A program made the position numbers and the translations under genes. The notes under the pieces are model-generated. The model did no database searches, was not told where the DNA came from, and worked only from the letters and a program-made list of their open reading frames with translations. 64,000 bases of DNA from Phascolarctobacterium sp. (GTDB lineage: Bacteria > Bacillota > Negativicutes > Acidaminococcales > Acidaminococcaceae): contig JAUNWI010000006.1 in assembly GCA_030540395.1 (NCBI GenBank), forward strand, positions 48,224 through 112,223, read 5' to 3'. Of this stretch, positions 47,088 through 57,527 are shown in pieces; position 1 is the stretch's first letter; each line of letters starts with the position of its first letter.

Positions 47088-50000
47088 GTGAAATATTCTG
47101 ATTTGATTAGTTTTCATCCCATAGAGGATATAATTCAACTGAAGTCTGCTGATGATAAGGCTTTAGCAACCAATTATGTTAAAACCTATGTTTTAAATGA
47201 TAAAATGGATGAAGCATTAAAAGTCAATGTTATTGACCAGCTTCAGATGGAAGAAGTAGTGGACAACCATGGCGTTTTGGTAGTGGGTAACTATGGAACT
47301 GGTAAATCCCATTTGATGGCCGTTATTTCTGCTGTTGCCAATGACGCTAGCAATTTGCAGCATATACAAAACCAAAAATTTGCCAAGGATATGGAGATTA
47401 TTGCTGGGAAATTTGAAGTAGTGCGTATGGAAATCGGGGGGGGTAACCATGCCCCTCAGAGAAATCATTCTTGATGGCATTAAGAAGGATTTTGCCCAAC
47501 GTGGGTTACAATATAATATTCCTGATTTAAGCCAAGTACCGGACAACAAGGAGCTCATTAAGGAGTTTATGAGTATTTTTGCTCAAAAGTATCCTGATAA
47601 AGGTTATTTGATTGTTGTCGATGAGTTCTTGGCTTATTTGTCTTCCCGTGAAGAGCGTCCGTTGATTTTAGATTTGGAATTTTTGCGTGCATTGGGCGAA
47701 ATGTGCAGTAAATCCAAGTTGAGAGTTATCTTTGGTGTACAAGAAAAGATTTTTGATAATCCCAAATTTGCTTTTGTATCGGATCCTTTACAACATGTTA
47801 GTGACCGCTTCACCCAAATGATTATTACCAAGGAAGCAACATCATACGTTGTTTCAAAACGTATATTGCAAAAAGACGCTAAGCAAAAAGCATGGATTCG
47901 CAAACACTTAGAAAAATATAGTGCATTATATAATGGCATGGCAGCAAGAATGGATGAGTTTGTGGATTTGTTCCCTATTCATCCTGCATATATTGACATC
48001 TTTACCAAGATTTACGTTGTAGAAAATCGCCAGATTTTGAAAAATATCTCTAAAACCATCAAGGATATTTTTGATAAAGATGTTCCTGATGCACCTGGCA
48101 TTATTTCCTTTGATACATATTGGCCAGTAATTAAAAATAATGGCTTGCTTCGTACAAACCCTGAGATTGCACCTGTAGTTGAAGTTAGCAACAAGCTAGA
48201 AGATATTCTTATCCACCAATTCCCTCGTAAAGAAAGACTGTCCATGGCATTGCAAGTTGTCAATGCATTAAGCATCCATCGTCTTACCACAGGTGGCTTG
48301 AATCTGCCTATTGGTATGGACGCAAGGAGCTTAAAGGATGCATTGTGTTTGTTTATGCCAATTCCGGAAATTGATGAAGACTTTTTGGCTGGAATTGTAA
48401 GTAATGTTTTAGCTACTATTAAGAAAACTGTTTCTGGGCAGTTTATTTCACTAAATGAGGCTAATGAGCAGTATTATATCGATGTCAACAAGACCATTGA
48501 CTACGACGAAAAAATCAAAACTAAAGCATCTTTAATTGATGATGATACGCGCAATAGGTATTTCTATAAGATAGTCTATGCCTGCATGAATTGGGATGCT
48601 ACACAATATGTACTCAATTTTGAAATCTACTCCTGCGAATTAAATTGGTTGTCTCATAATATGTACCGTGAAGGCTATTTATTTATGGGCTTGCCACAGC
48701 AGCGTAGTACTGCACAGCCGGAAAGAGATTTTTATATTCATTTCTTGCCACCGTATGGCGTGCAAAATTATACCTTACAGAATTTGCCGGATGAGGTGTA
48801 CTTCCAATTTAAAGGCAATGATGACTTCAAGGAAAAACTTAATCTATATATAGCCGCGGCAGAGGAAGCTAAAGTATGTGCTAAAGGTCAGGAAAGAGAT
48901 GCTTATGAGCAAAAGGCAAATGAATACCGCAAATTCCTGCTCAAATACCTTAATGAAAATATCAAAACCTGCTTTAATGTTCTCTACAAGCGCTCCAGTA
49001 AAAAAGCAATAGAAGTGCTTAAAACTAATAATAAGCCGAATATGACATTCAAGGATGTAGTTGATGTAGCATCTTCCATGTGTCTAGATGAGCACTTTAC
49101 TAGCAAATATCCGGAATATCCTGTTTTTGCTTCTGTAATCACTAGCAAAAATATAGTAGAAATGACCAAGGCAGCCTACGAATTTATAGGTGGACGCAAT
49201 ACCAAGCAGGGCAAGGAAATGCTACAAGCTTTGGGCCTATTGGATGCTAACGGAAAAATTAAACCAGAAGGCTCCAAATATGCAATGTATTTCTTGACCA
49301 AGTTGCAGGCACTACCACCTCAAGGTGTTGTGAATTATAGTGATTTGTTTGATAAGAGGGCAACATTTAAAACCTTTGAGGAATTCTTTGATAAAAAGTT
49401 CCAGTTAAACTACATGCTGACACCCATTATTTTCTTGGCTTTAGTAAATAATGGTAATGCGGAAATCACCTTAAAGAATGGGAATAAGGTCACTATTTCC
49501 AATCTAGAGGACATGGTAAAAAGAATACCGGCTGATTTGTACGAGTTCAGCTATCTTTCCAAGCCAAGCGCAATGCCGTTGGGAGAGTTGAAGTATCTGT
49601 TTGATTCATTAGATTTACACAGCGCATTACTCAATAATCCTGCTAATCATGAGCAGGCTTTGGAAGAGCTAAATAGAAAAGCAAAGGAATTAAGTGGTGA
49701 AGCAGCTAGGTTGAAGAGTAAGTTATACAGTAATTTCACCTTATGGGGTGAATCGCTAATTCCCAATGTAACTAGATTGCAAAAATTAGAGGGATATTGT
49801 ACTGCCGTATCCGATGAATTTACGAATTATCCTGCCAAGTATAACAAAGTAGCTAAACTGAACAATTTCGCTCATACCACTGCAGAAATCGACACTCTAG
49901 CTGTCAGCATCAAGCAAATGCATTATATAAACGAATTCACGACTCTGAAAGAAGAGTGCGGAGAAAAGGTGGGTTATGTTGCTAGTATCGAAAATACGAA

Positions 50001-50784
50001 ATTACCTGAAAAACTCAATACAGCGATAGAGGAAGCCAAAGCGCAGTTTAGACAGTTGCGTGATGATTTGTATACTGGCAAAAGTGGGCGACAAGCAGCG
50101 CTTACTGTAAATAATCAATTACAAGGCATAATTGATGAATACATTGATGTGTACTTAAAGGCACATCACAATAGAAGGCTTGATGTTGACGAGGCTAAGA
50201 GAAAGCAGGAGCTACAGAATAGTCTAGTAATTGCAAAGCTTAAAAAGTTAAGCAGCATCAGCCTTTTAGCTCCTGGTAGACTTGCAGATTTGCAAAAAGA
50301 GCTAGGCAATCTGAATGTGTGCTATGAACTGAAGAAAACCGAATTGGACGTAAGTCCAATCTGCAGTCATTGTCATTATCGCTTGGATGAGGGAAGTTTA
50401 AGTATTCATGGAAAGCTGGATGCGATTGAAGATGGTTTAGAAAAACTGTTACAGGACTGGAATAAAAGCTTGTTGAATACTGTTACCGATCCCACTGTGC
50501 AAGCCCAAATGCAATATCTAGATGCTGCACAAAAAAAGGCTATTGCTGAATATATTGCCAGTGGTGAGTTACCTGACAAGGTGGATGAATTCTTTGTGGG
50601 CTGCGTCGAAGCATTGTTAAAGGGCTTCGAGCCTGTGGAAATCAAGGCTGACGACATCATCAACCAGTTGGAGGCCTTACCGCCCATGGACGAGGATAAA
50701 TTTGCAGCGGAATTGCGCAAGATTATCGCTAGTTATACCAGTGGCAAGGATAAGAATAAGCTACGCATTGTTTTGAAACGTTAA
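47088..50784 (+). pseudogene. brxC: BrxC (PglY-like) ATPase, split by a run of eight G
   Basis: BrxC is the large P-loop ATPase of BREX. GTG 47088 follows AAAGGTGGAG and gives VKYSDLISFHPIEDI. Walker A is GNYGTGKSHL at residues 67-76. The frame then fails at GGGGGGGG (47436-47443) and stops at 47474. Removing one G gives MEIGGVTMPLREI and continues to 50784, for about 1231 residues, the usual BrxC size. Walker B (LIVVDEFLAYL) lies after the break, so the short product cannot be an active ATPase. A late CSHCHYRLDEG could bind metal. The G-run suggests slipped-strand phase variation, in the OFF state here; a sequencing error is the alternative. Confidence 0.88.
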
Positions 50785-50798
50785 TCCAAAAATACAAA

Positions 50799-50827
50799 TA
50801 GAGCTGGCCGTTATGCGGTCAGCTCTA
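50799..50827 (+). other. Hairpin between brxC and pglX
   Basis: TAGAGCTGGCC (50799-50809) pairs with GGTCAGCTCTA (50817-50827), one wobble, with no T-run after it. It may be a processing or stability element, or a weak terminator. Confidence 0.5.
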
Positions 50828-50853
50828 GCTTAATTTATGTGCGAGGTGTGAAG

Positions 50854-53376
50854 ATGGAACGGAGAAAGTTGACCAAGGAAGATTTGGATAAAGTTAGAGA
50901 TATAGAGGGATTTCCTATTGGCACGGATGAGGATATTATTGCTCTTTCTGACCCACCGTATTATACTGCTTGCCCCAATCCGTTTATAGAGGATTTTATT
51001 AAGGAGCATGGAACGCCCTATGATGAAGCAACGGATGATTATCACTGCGAGCCCTTTGCTGCGGACGTAAGTGAAGGTAAAACTGATCCGATTTATATGG
51101 CACATACATATCATACTAAAGTTCCCCATAAGGCTATAATGAAATACATTTTACATTACACAAGACCAGGAGATATAGTGTTTGATGGTTTTTGTGGATC
51201 AGGGATGACTGCATTAGCGACACAGATGTGTGAAAATTTATCGCAACTAGGTGTTTTTGATAATAGTAACTATGGCAGAAGATTTGCAGTCGTATCTGAT
51301 CTCAGTCCTATAGCTACATTTATTGCTCATAACTATACTAATCGCGTAAACTCTACGGAACTTTTTTTTGATTTTAAAGAAATAATAGAAAAGATAAAGG
51401 ATTCATACATTGGATACTATAAGACAAAACATGATAATAGTGATGATGGAATAATCAATTATGTGATTTGGTCAGATATATTTATATGTCCAAGCTGTGG
51501 TGAAGAACTAGTATTTTGGGATGTAGCTATAAGTGATAATTTAGATGTAATCAATCCCTTTAAATGTACGCATTGTGGGCAGGAACTCAAAAAATCAATG
51601 TGCAAGAGAAGCATGGAGACCATTACTGATAAAAATGGTAAAATGCTCAGACAAGCAAAACAAATCCCTGTTTTTATAAACTATGAATATGCAGGGCGAA
51701 AATATGTGAAAAAACCTGATGCTGAAGATTTAAAAAAAATAGAACTTTTAAAAGCATTAAGATTTAGTGTTGATTGTCCAGATGATGAATTACCTGAAGG
51801 TGATAACACTGAGCAACCAAAAAAATCTCATGGTTATTTGACAGTAGGGCAGTTTTATTTTGATAGGAGTGCAGTAATTTTTGCAAAATTTATAGAAATG
51901 GCAAAGTTAAGTAGGCACAAGGATTCTCTGTTATTCCTCGTTACATCTATCATTACCAAGACTGGTTCAAAACTACATAATATAGGATTTAAAAATGGTA
52001 CAATAAATCTTGCTGGCGCAATGCCAAACGTTCTTTATGTACCAAGTACAATTGCAGAAAGAAATATTATAGCTTTGTTAGAAAGCAAACTGAATGATAT
52101 ACTAAAGGTATACATCGGTAATAAAAATAAGAAAAGTGTTTTGATACAGACTTGTGCTGCTAACGATACAAATATACCAAGTAATTCAATCGATTATATT
52201 TTTACAGATCCTCCGTTTGGGGCTAATATAAACTATTCAGAAATGAACTACATTTGGGAGTCTTGGTTAAAGGTTAAAACAAATGCCTTTAAAGAAGCTA
52301 TAATGAATAAGACTCAAAAAAAGAGATTAAGTGAATACCAAGATTTAATGACTCAATCTTTCATAGAGTATTATAGAGTGTTAAAGCCAGGTAGATGGAT
52401 GACTGTTGAATTTCATAATTCACTCAATTCTGTTTGGAATGCTATAAACTATGCGATACAAACGGCAGGATTTGTAATTGCTGATATAAGGACATTAGAT
52501 AAAAAACAAGGAACATTTAAACAGATGACTACTGCATCGGCAGTCAAACAAGATCTTGTAATATCGGCATACAAACCAAAGGAGAACTTTAAGAGGGAAT
52601 TCATTGAACAGGCTGGTAAACCTGAAACCGCTTGGGCCTTTGTGCAACAGCATTTAGCTAATCTCCCTGTTGTAGTTGACGCTGATAATAACGGTAAGAT
52701 TGATATTTTACCAGAACGTCAGGCTTTCTTGTTGTTCGACCGCATGGTTGCTTATCACATTATGCAGGGAATCCCTGTGCCGTTGGATGCAACTGATTTT
52801 TACAAAGGCCTGGATGAACGCTATATGAAGCGGGATGGCATGTATTTCCTGCCTGACCAAGTAAACGAATATGATGAAGCTCGCATCAAGATGGATGTGG
52901 AAAACATAGAGATGTCCTTGTTCGTTACCAATGAAAAATCTGCTATTGCATGGCTATATCAGCAGCTAGGCAATGAAATGGGACAGCCACAAACCTATGC
53001 TGAGCTACAGCCTAAATTTATGCAAGAGGTTAGAGCAGTGGATAAGTACGAGGATATTCCGGAACTGCTGGTGCTTTTGGAAGAAAACTTCTTGCAGGAC
53101 AGCGAAGGTAAATGGTACGTACCGGACCGCACCAAAGAGGGTGACGTGGCCAAACTGCGCGAGAAAAAACTGCTCAAGGAGTTTGAAGGTTATTGCAATT
53201 CCAAGGGCAAGCTGAAGCTGTTCCGTAGCGAAGCAATCCGTTTGGGATTTACCAAAATGTGGAAAGAGAAAAACTATCAAGGTATCGTAGCTTTGGCAAA
53301 GCGTTTGCCAGAGCAGGTTATCCAAGAGGACCAGAATCTCTTGATGTACTATGATTTGAGCCTAGATAGAGTTTAA
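50854..53376 (+). CDS. pglX: BREX adenine-specific DNA methyltransferase PglX (PglXI type)
   Basis: This 840-residue protein modifies host DNA in BREX so that self is spared. It has DPPYYTACPNPF at about residues 33-44, a SAM-binding FDGFCGSGMTALAT at 110-123, and DPPFGANINYSEMNY near 451. A four-cysteine ribbon (CPSCGEEL, CTHCGQEL) lies at about 213-250. This fits the type 3 BREX methylase rather than the type 1 PglX. GAGGTG lies before ATG 50854. The middle part (about 51120-52580) is much more AT-rich than the C-terminal 800 bases, so the gene looks mosaic. It starts 69 bases after brxC and ends 13 before the helicase gene. Confidence 0.85.
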   Translation: MERRKLTKEDLDKVRDIEGFPIGTDEDIIALSDPPYYTACPNPFIEDFIKEHGTPYDEATDDYHCEPFAADVSEGKTDPIYMAHTYHTKVPHKAIMKYILHYTRPGDIVFDGFCGSGMTALATQMCENLSQLGVFDNSNYGRRFAVVSDLSPIATFIAHNYTNRVNSTELFFDFKEIIEKIKDSYIGYYKTKHDNSDDGIINYVIWSDIFICPSCGEELVFWDVAISDNLDVINPFKCTHCGQELKKSMCKRSMETITDKNGKMLRQAKQIPVFINYEYAGRKYVKKPDAEDLKKIELLKALRFSVDCPDDELPEGDNTEQPKKSHGYLTVGQFYFDRSAVIFAKFIEMAKLSRHKDSLLFLVTSIITKTGSKLHNIGFKNGTINLAGAMPNVLYVPSTIAERNIIALLESKLNDILKVYIGNKNKKSVLIQTCAANDTNIPSNSIDYIFTDPPFGANINYSEMNYIWESWLKVKTNAFKEAIMNKTQKKRLSEYQDLMTQSFIEYYRVLKPGRWMTVEFHNSLNSVWNAINYAIQTAGFVIADIRTLDKKQGTFKQMTTASAVKQDLVISAYKPKENFKREFIEQAGKPETAWAFVQQHLANLPVVVDADNNGKIDILPERQAFLLFDRMVAYHIMQGIPVPLDATDFYKGLDERYMKRDGMYFLPDQVNEYDEARIKMDVENIEMSLFVTNEKSAIAWLYQQLGNEMGQPQTYAELQPKFMQEVRAVDKYEDIPELLVLLEENFLQDSEGKWYVPDRTKEGDVAKLREKKLLKEFEGYCNSKGKLKLFRSEAIRLGFTKMWKEKNYQGIVALAKRLPEQVIQEDQNLLMYYDLSLDRV

Positions 53377-53389
53377 AGGGGAAATATTT

Positions 53390-56065
53390 ATGTTTAGTAT
53401 CGGCGAATTTGTTTTTGATACTGTGACCAATGCCAAGGTACAGGTGCTGGAAAAAATAGAAATGTGGGGCTATGTGTCCTACAAGGTATTTAATTCTGCA
53501 ACAGGCAAGGTTCATAAGGTTACTGAAGCACAGTTAGCACCAGTAAGCACAGATGTGATGAAATACGACGAAAACTATCTGCGCTATGTGATGCTGCTAG
53601 CCAAAATTAAAAATGAAACCGCAGGGGGCTTTTTGGCCTCCTTGGCCAGCGGAGTCATTCCCTTGCCTCATCAGCTCCACGTCTTGGACAGAGTCATGGA
53701 ATCAAACAATATTCGCTATATACTGGCAGACGAAGTGGGCCTTGGTAAAACAATCGAGGCAGGCATGGTAATTAAAGAGCTGAAAGCTCGTGGCCTAATC
53801 CAAAGAGTTTTAGTAGTATGTCCTACAGGTTTAGTAACACAATGGGCCAGCGAAATGGAAGAAAAATTCCACGAGAAATTCCATGTGATTTTGCCATCTG
53901 ATTTTGATACCATCAAGCGTATTACTGATACGGATGACGTGTATGGACAATTCGATAAAGTAATTTCTCCTATGGATTCCATTAAGCCTATTGAGCATCG
54001 TGCTGGCTGGGACCAAGAAAAAATTGAAAAATATAACCAAGATCGTATCTATTCTATTATCAATAGCGGATGGGATTTAATCATCATCGATGAAGCTCAT
54101 CGTGTAGCGGGCTCATCCAGCGAAGTGGCTCGTTATAAATTAGGTTACTTGCTCTCACAAGCCAGCCCTTATTTGCTACTGCTATCGGCAACACCCCACA
54201 ATGGTAGCACGGATGCATTCCTAAGATTAGTGCGTTTATTGGATGAAATGGCTTTCCCCAATGCTAAATCCATTGTCAAAGAGCAAGTTGCTCCCTTTGT
54301 AATCCGTACAGAAAAACGTGAGGCTATTGATGATAATGGTAATAAACTCTTTAAAAAGCGTATTACTCATCTAGAAGTACTGAATTGGGATGAGCGACAT
54401 AGCTTGCAACGTGAATTATACGAAAGAGTGAGCGAATACGTTGCCAAAAACTATAATAAAGCACTGCGCAATAGAAAGAAAAATATGTGCATCATCTTCT
54501 TGATGATTATTATGCAGCGCATGTTGACAAGTAGTGTTGCTGCCGTGCGAAATAGCTTGGAGCGCAGATTGTTTGCTTTGCGAAATCAGGAAACTCGTTT
54601 GACATATTTTACTGAAGAAGATTTGGCTGATATGGATATAGAAGAGGGTCTTGAGGAAGCTATTACCGCACTATCATTAGATATCAAAAACGAGATACTG
54701 GATTTAGAAGATATCATAGCACTTGCTAAACGTGCCCAAAACCAATATCCTGATGTGAAGGTAGAAAAGCTACAGGATACTCTTGATAAGATTTTTTATC
54801 AAAACAAAGACCAAAAGGTTATCATTTTTACTGAATTTGTAGCAACTCAACAATATCTTGCTGAACTACTCCGCAAGCAAGGGCATAGCGTTACTATTTT
54901 GAATGGTAGTATGAATATGGATGAGCGTAATGCTGCACTCAAGGAATTCCGTGAGGAAACTAGTATCTTTATTTCTACAGACGCCGGTGGTGAAGGCCTA
55001 AACTTACAATTCAGTAGTATCATCATTAACTATGACCTGCCATGGAACCCCATGAAGATTGAGCAGCGTTGTGGTCGCGTAGATCGTATTGGTCAAAACC
55101 AGGATGTTCATATTTATAATTTCATTATTGAAGACACAATTGAAAATAGAGTGCGTGAAAAACTTGAAAACAAGCTTGCTGTAATTTTAGCAGAGATGGG
55201 TGTGGATAAATTCTCAGATGTACTTGATAGTGAAAGCGCAGAATGGGATTTTACTAAGGCTTATATGGGCTCTATCGGTAAAAAGAATCCTGACGAGGTT
55301 TCCATGTACGCCATCGAAAGCGAAATGAAATCACAGCTGGCCAATGCCAATAAATACAAGGGCCTCATTAAGGAAGAAAAGGATTTAACTCAGTTGGTGG
55401 GCAAGGAATCGAATTTTGACGTTGAACAGGCCCTTAAGCAAATGCTAACCTATTATGACCGTTGGCATGGTAAGGATAGCAGCATTGTTGATAGGTTAAG
55501 CATTAACGATGAAGCCATTACTGAACATTTAAAGGCTGATTTGGTGCAAGACCAAACAGAGTCTATTATGTGCATTAAATTAGAGGATATGCCACACGAG
55601 GCAGGCTACTTTATGCTCTGGGAGCTTTCCATTTCGGATGATGATGAGGGAGAGCAAATTATTCCCATCTTTGTTAATAAGGACTATGTGCTGCGACCAG
55701 TAACAGGAAAAAGGCTCATGGAAGCATTTCTGAAGCCAAGTAGCAAGATTAATGTCACTATGAATGAGGCCTTGCCTATGGAAGTATATGAACGATTGCA
55801 ACAGCTTAGCATGGAGTCAACATATGATACCTTTGTTAATATGCGTGAAAAACAGCTGAAGAAGAATCAAGAGAGCTATGATAAGTACATGTATGCTCTT
55901 AAACTGCGTATGGAAGCTGCTGAGCATATTGGTATCGACAACATTCGTAAAGCAAGACTTGCCAAAATGGCTGCTGAAAAAGCAGCAATAGAAAAGAAGC
56001 ATAAACTTGGTAAGCAAATCTTCCCTGAGTTTAGATTAGTGCTCATGGCAAAATTGGAGGAGTAA
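53390..56065 (+). CDS. brxHII: BREX SNF2-like helicase BrxHII
   Basis: This 891-residue protein is a superfamily 2 SNF2-like ATPase. Walker A is in ILADEVGLGKTIEAG (residues 112-126), the DEAH box in LIIIDEAHRVAG near 232-240, then LLLLSATPHNGS. The C-terminal helicase half has STDAGGEGLNLQ and QRCGRVDRIGQ. In type 3 BREX a helicase of this kind (BrxHII) sits between pglX and pglZ, as here. An AGGGGAAAT site precedes ATG 53390, and pglZ starts one base after the stop codon, so the genes are coupled. Confidence 0.88.
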   Translation: MFSIGEFVFDTVTNAKVQVLEKIEMWGYVSYKVFNSATGKVHKVTEAQLAPVSTDVMKYDENYLRYVMLLAKIKNETAGGFLASLASGVIPLPHQLHVLDRVMESNNIRYILADEVGLGKTIEAGMVIKELKARGLIQRVLVVCPTGLVTQWASEMEEKFHEKFHVILPSDFDTIKRITDTDDVYGQFDKVISPMDSIKPIEHRAGWDQEKIEKYNQDRIYSIINSGWDLIIIDEAHRVAGSSSEVARYKLGYLLSQASPYLLLLSATPHNGSTDAFLRLVRLLDEMAFPNAKSIVKEQVAPFVIRTEKREAIDDNGNKLFKKRITHLEVLNWDERHSLQRELYERVSEYVAKNYNKALRNRKKNMCIIFLMIIMQRMLTSSVAAVRNSLERRLFALRNQETRLTYFTEEDLADMDIEEGLEEAITALSLDIKNEILDLEDIIALAKRAQNQYPDVKVEKLQDTLDKIFYQNKDQKVIIFTEFVATQQYLAELLRKQGHSVTILNGSMNMDERNAALKEFREETSIFISTDAGGEGLNLQFSSIIINYDLPWNPMKIEQRCGRVDRIGQNQDVHIYNFIIEDTIENRVREKLENKLAVILAEMGVDKFSDVLDSESAEWDFTKAYMGSIGKKNPDEVSMYAIESEMKSQLANANKYKGLIKEEKDLTQLVGKESNFDVEQALKQMLTYYDRWHGKDSSIVDRLSINDEAITEHLKADLVQDQTESIMCIKLEDMPHEAGYFMLWELSISDDDEGEQIIPIFVNKDYVLRPVTGKRLMEAFLKPSSKINVTMNEALPMEVYERLQQLSMESTYDTFVNMREKQLKKNQESYDKYMYALKLRMEAAEHIGIDNIRKARLAKMAAEKAAIEKKHKLGKQIFPEFRLVLMAKLEE

Positions 56066-56066
56066 A

Positions 56067-57527
56067 ATGTTTGACGGCTATTTTTTAAATAAAGTATCTG
56101 CCCAATATGAGGATAGACTTTTGATTATAGACACCATCAATCTGCAAGCAAAGGTTGATTATATGTCCATCCTTAAGAAAAATGGCTTCGATTTGGTGCT
56201 TTATCAAAATGATTTACAGCTGCGCTTGGATTTAGAGTGCCGCAAAGCTGCTGAAAAAATAGCCATTATAGCACATCCAATGGATTATATACCTTATGAT
56301 ATTAGGCAACGCTTTTTCTCCTTTGAACTGAAGTTAGAGTCACTATTTCCTAGGTTGAATGCCGAAGCCATCATAAATTTTCCTGGGTTGAACTATGATC
56401 TATTGACCATGGCTTATGAGGATGATTTTGATGACCATTACGAATTTGATCAGACCGAAGATTTTATTATAGAAAAAGCTTATAGTAAGGACAATATTAA
56501 AGAATTTGTTGATACAATCTACGCATCAATAAATGATGATCTCCTAAAGGCGAATAACATTAAAGATTGGTATGCCATTGCTATGCAAAAGGCTAGGGCT
56601 GACGTAGAAGGTGCCAAAGCTAATTTTTATGGCAATGATTCTTTGTGTAACAGCAAGTTTCAAGAGTTCTTTTTAGCTAAATATGGCGCTTTAACCATGG
56701 AAATAGACAAAAACGGACCTGTTCTTGTTAAGAGCGCAATGGAGTTCATGCATGACCATAGTAAAAAATTTGTGGTCATAGTAATGGATGGTATGTCACT
56801 TTTTGATTGGCAGGTTTTAAAGACTACTTTTATAGATTTAAAATTCCACGAAGGCAAGTCCTGTGCAATGTTGCCCACGACTACATCAATTTCTAGACAG
56901 TGCTTGTTAAGCAACAAATTTCCTGTGGAGTTAGAAGAGCCTTGGAAGCAAAGTAAGGAAAAAGCCGAGTTCATACAATGTGCTCAAGCTATGGGATATG
57001 ATAGACTACAAATTGACTATCAAAGAGGATATGATGTAGAATTTGCTACTCAAATCAAATGTGGAGCTATAATTATCAACGATATTGATGATATGGTGCA
57101 TGCGCAGCTAGATGGTCGTGCAGGTATGTTTGAGGATGTTGGTAAATTAGCAAAACGATGTAAGCTTGCGAAGCTTGTGAAGAGCTTACTCAATGCAGAA
57201 TTTGATGTTTATATTACGGCGGACCATGGTAATACTCCCTGCGTAGGCATAGGTAAATTAAAAAACACTGGCATAGAAACCGAAACTAAAAGCCGAAGAA
57301 TGCTGGTTTTGAAAGATTTTGCGGACAAACAGAAATATTTGAATACTTATGGCATGATTGAACTTAAAAATAAAAGATTTTTACAAAAGGAATTTGATTA
57401 CTTGCTTTGCGCAGAGGGTCAATCATTTGATGCTAAGGGCGATATAGTTATGTCCCACGGTGGCATGACCATTGATGAGGTAATTGTGCCATTTATTACT
57501 TTTAAGGCGGTGGAAAATAATGGCTAA
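56067..57527 (+). CDS. pglZ: PglZ-domain protein of the BREX system
   Basis: This 486-residue protein carries the PglZ domain, a member of the alkaline phosphatase superfamily found in every BREX type. Visible metal and active-site motifs are VVIVMDGMSLFDW (about residues 237-249), the nucleophile threonine in LPTTTSISRQ (about 269-278), YITADHGNTP (383-392) and SHGGMTIDEVIVPF near the end. It is shorter than type 1 PglZ, as in other BREX types. It follows the helicase after one base, and brxA begins within its last codons. Confidence 0.9.
   Translation: MFDGYFLNKVSAQYEDRLLIIDTINLQAKVDYMSILKKNGFDLVLYQNDLQLRLDLECRKAAEKIAIIAHPMDYIPYDIRQRFFSFELKLESLFPRLNAEAIINFPGLNYDLLTMAYEDDFDDHYEFDQTEDFIIEKAYSKDNIKEFVDTIYASINDDLLKANNIKDWYAIAMQKARADVEGAKANFYGNDSLCNSKFQEFFLAKYGALTMEIDKNGPVLVKSAMEFMHDHSKKFVVIVMDGMSLFDWQVLKTTFIDLKFHEGKSCAMLPTTTSISRQCLLSNKFPVELEEPWKQSKEKAEFIQCAQAMGYDRLQIDYQRGYDVEFATQIKCGAIIINDIDDMVHAQLDGRAGMFEDVGKLAKRCKLAKLVKSLLNAEFDVYITADHGNTPCVGIGKLKNTGIETETKSRRMLVLKDFADKQKYLNTYGMIELKNKRFLQKEFDYLLCAEGQSFDAKGDIVMSHGGMTIDEVIVPFITFKAVENNG

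Noticed and set aside
47449..50784. The large downstream part of brxC as an independent gene starting at ATG 47449
   Set aside because: No ribosome-binding site precedes that ATG, and the Walker A half of the ATPase lies upstream in the other frame, so it is the same gene split by the G-run.
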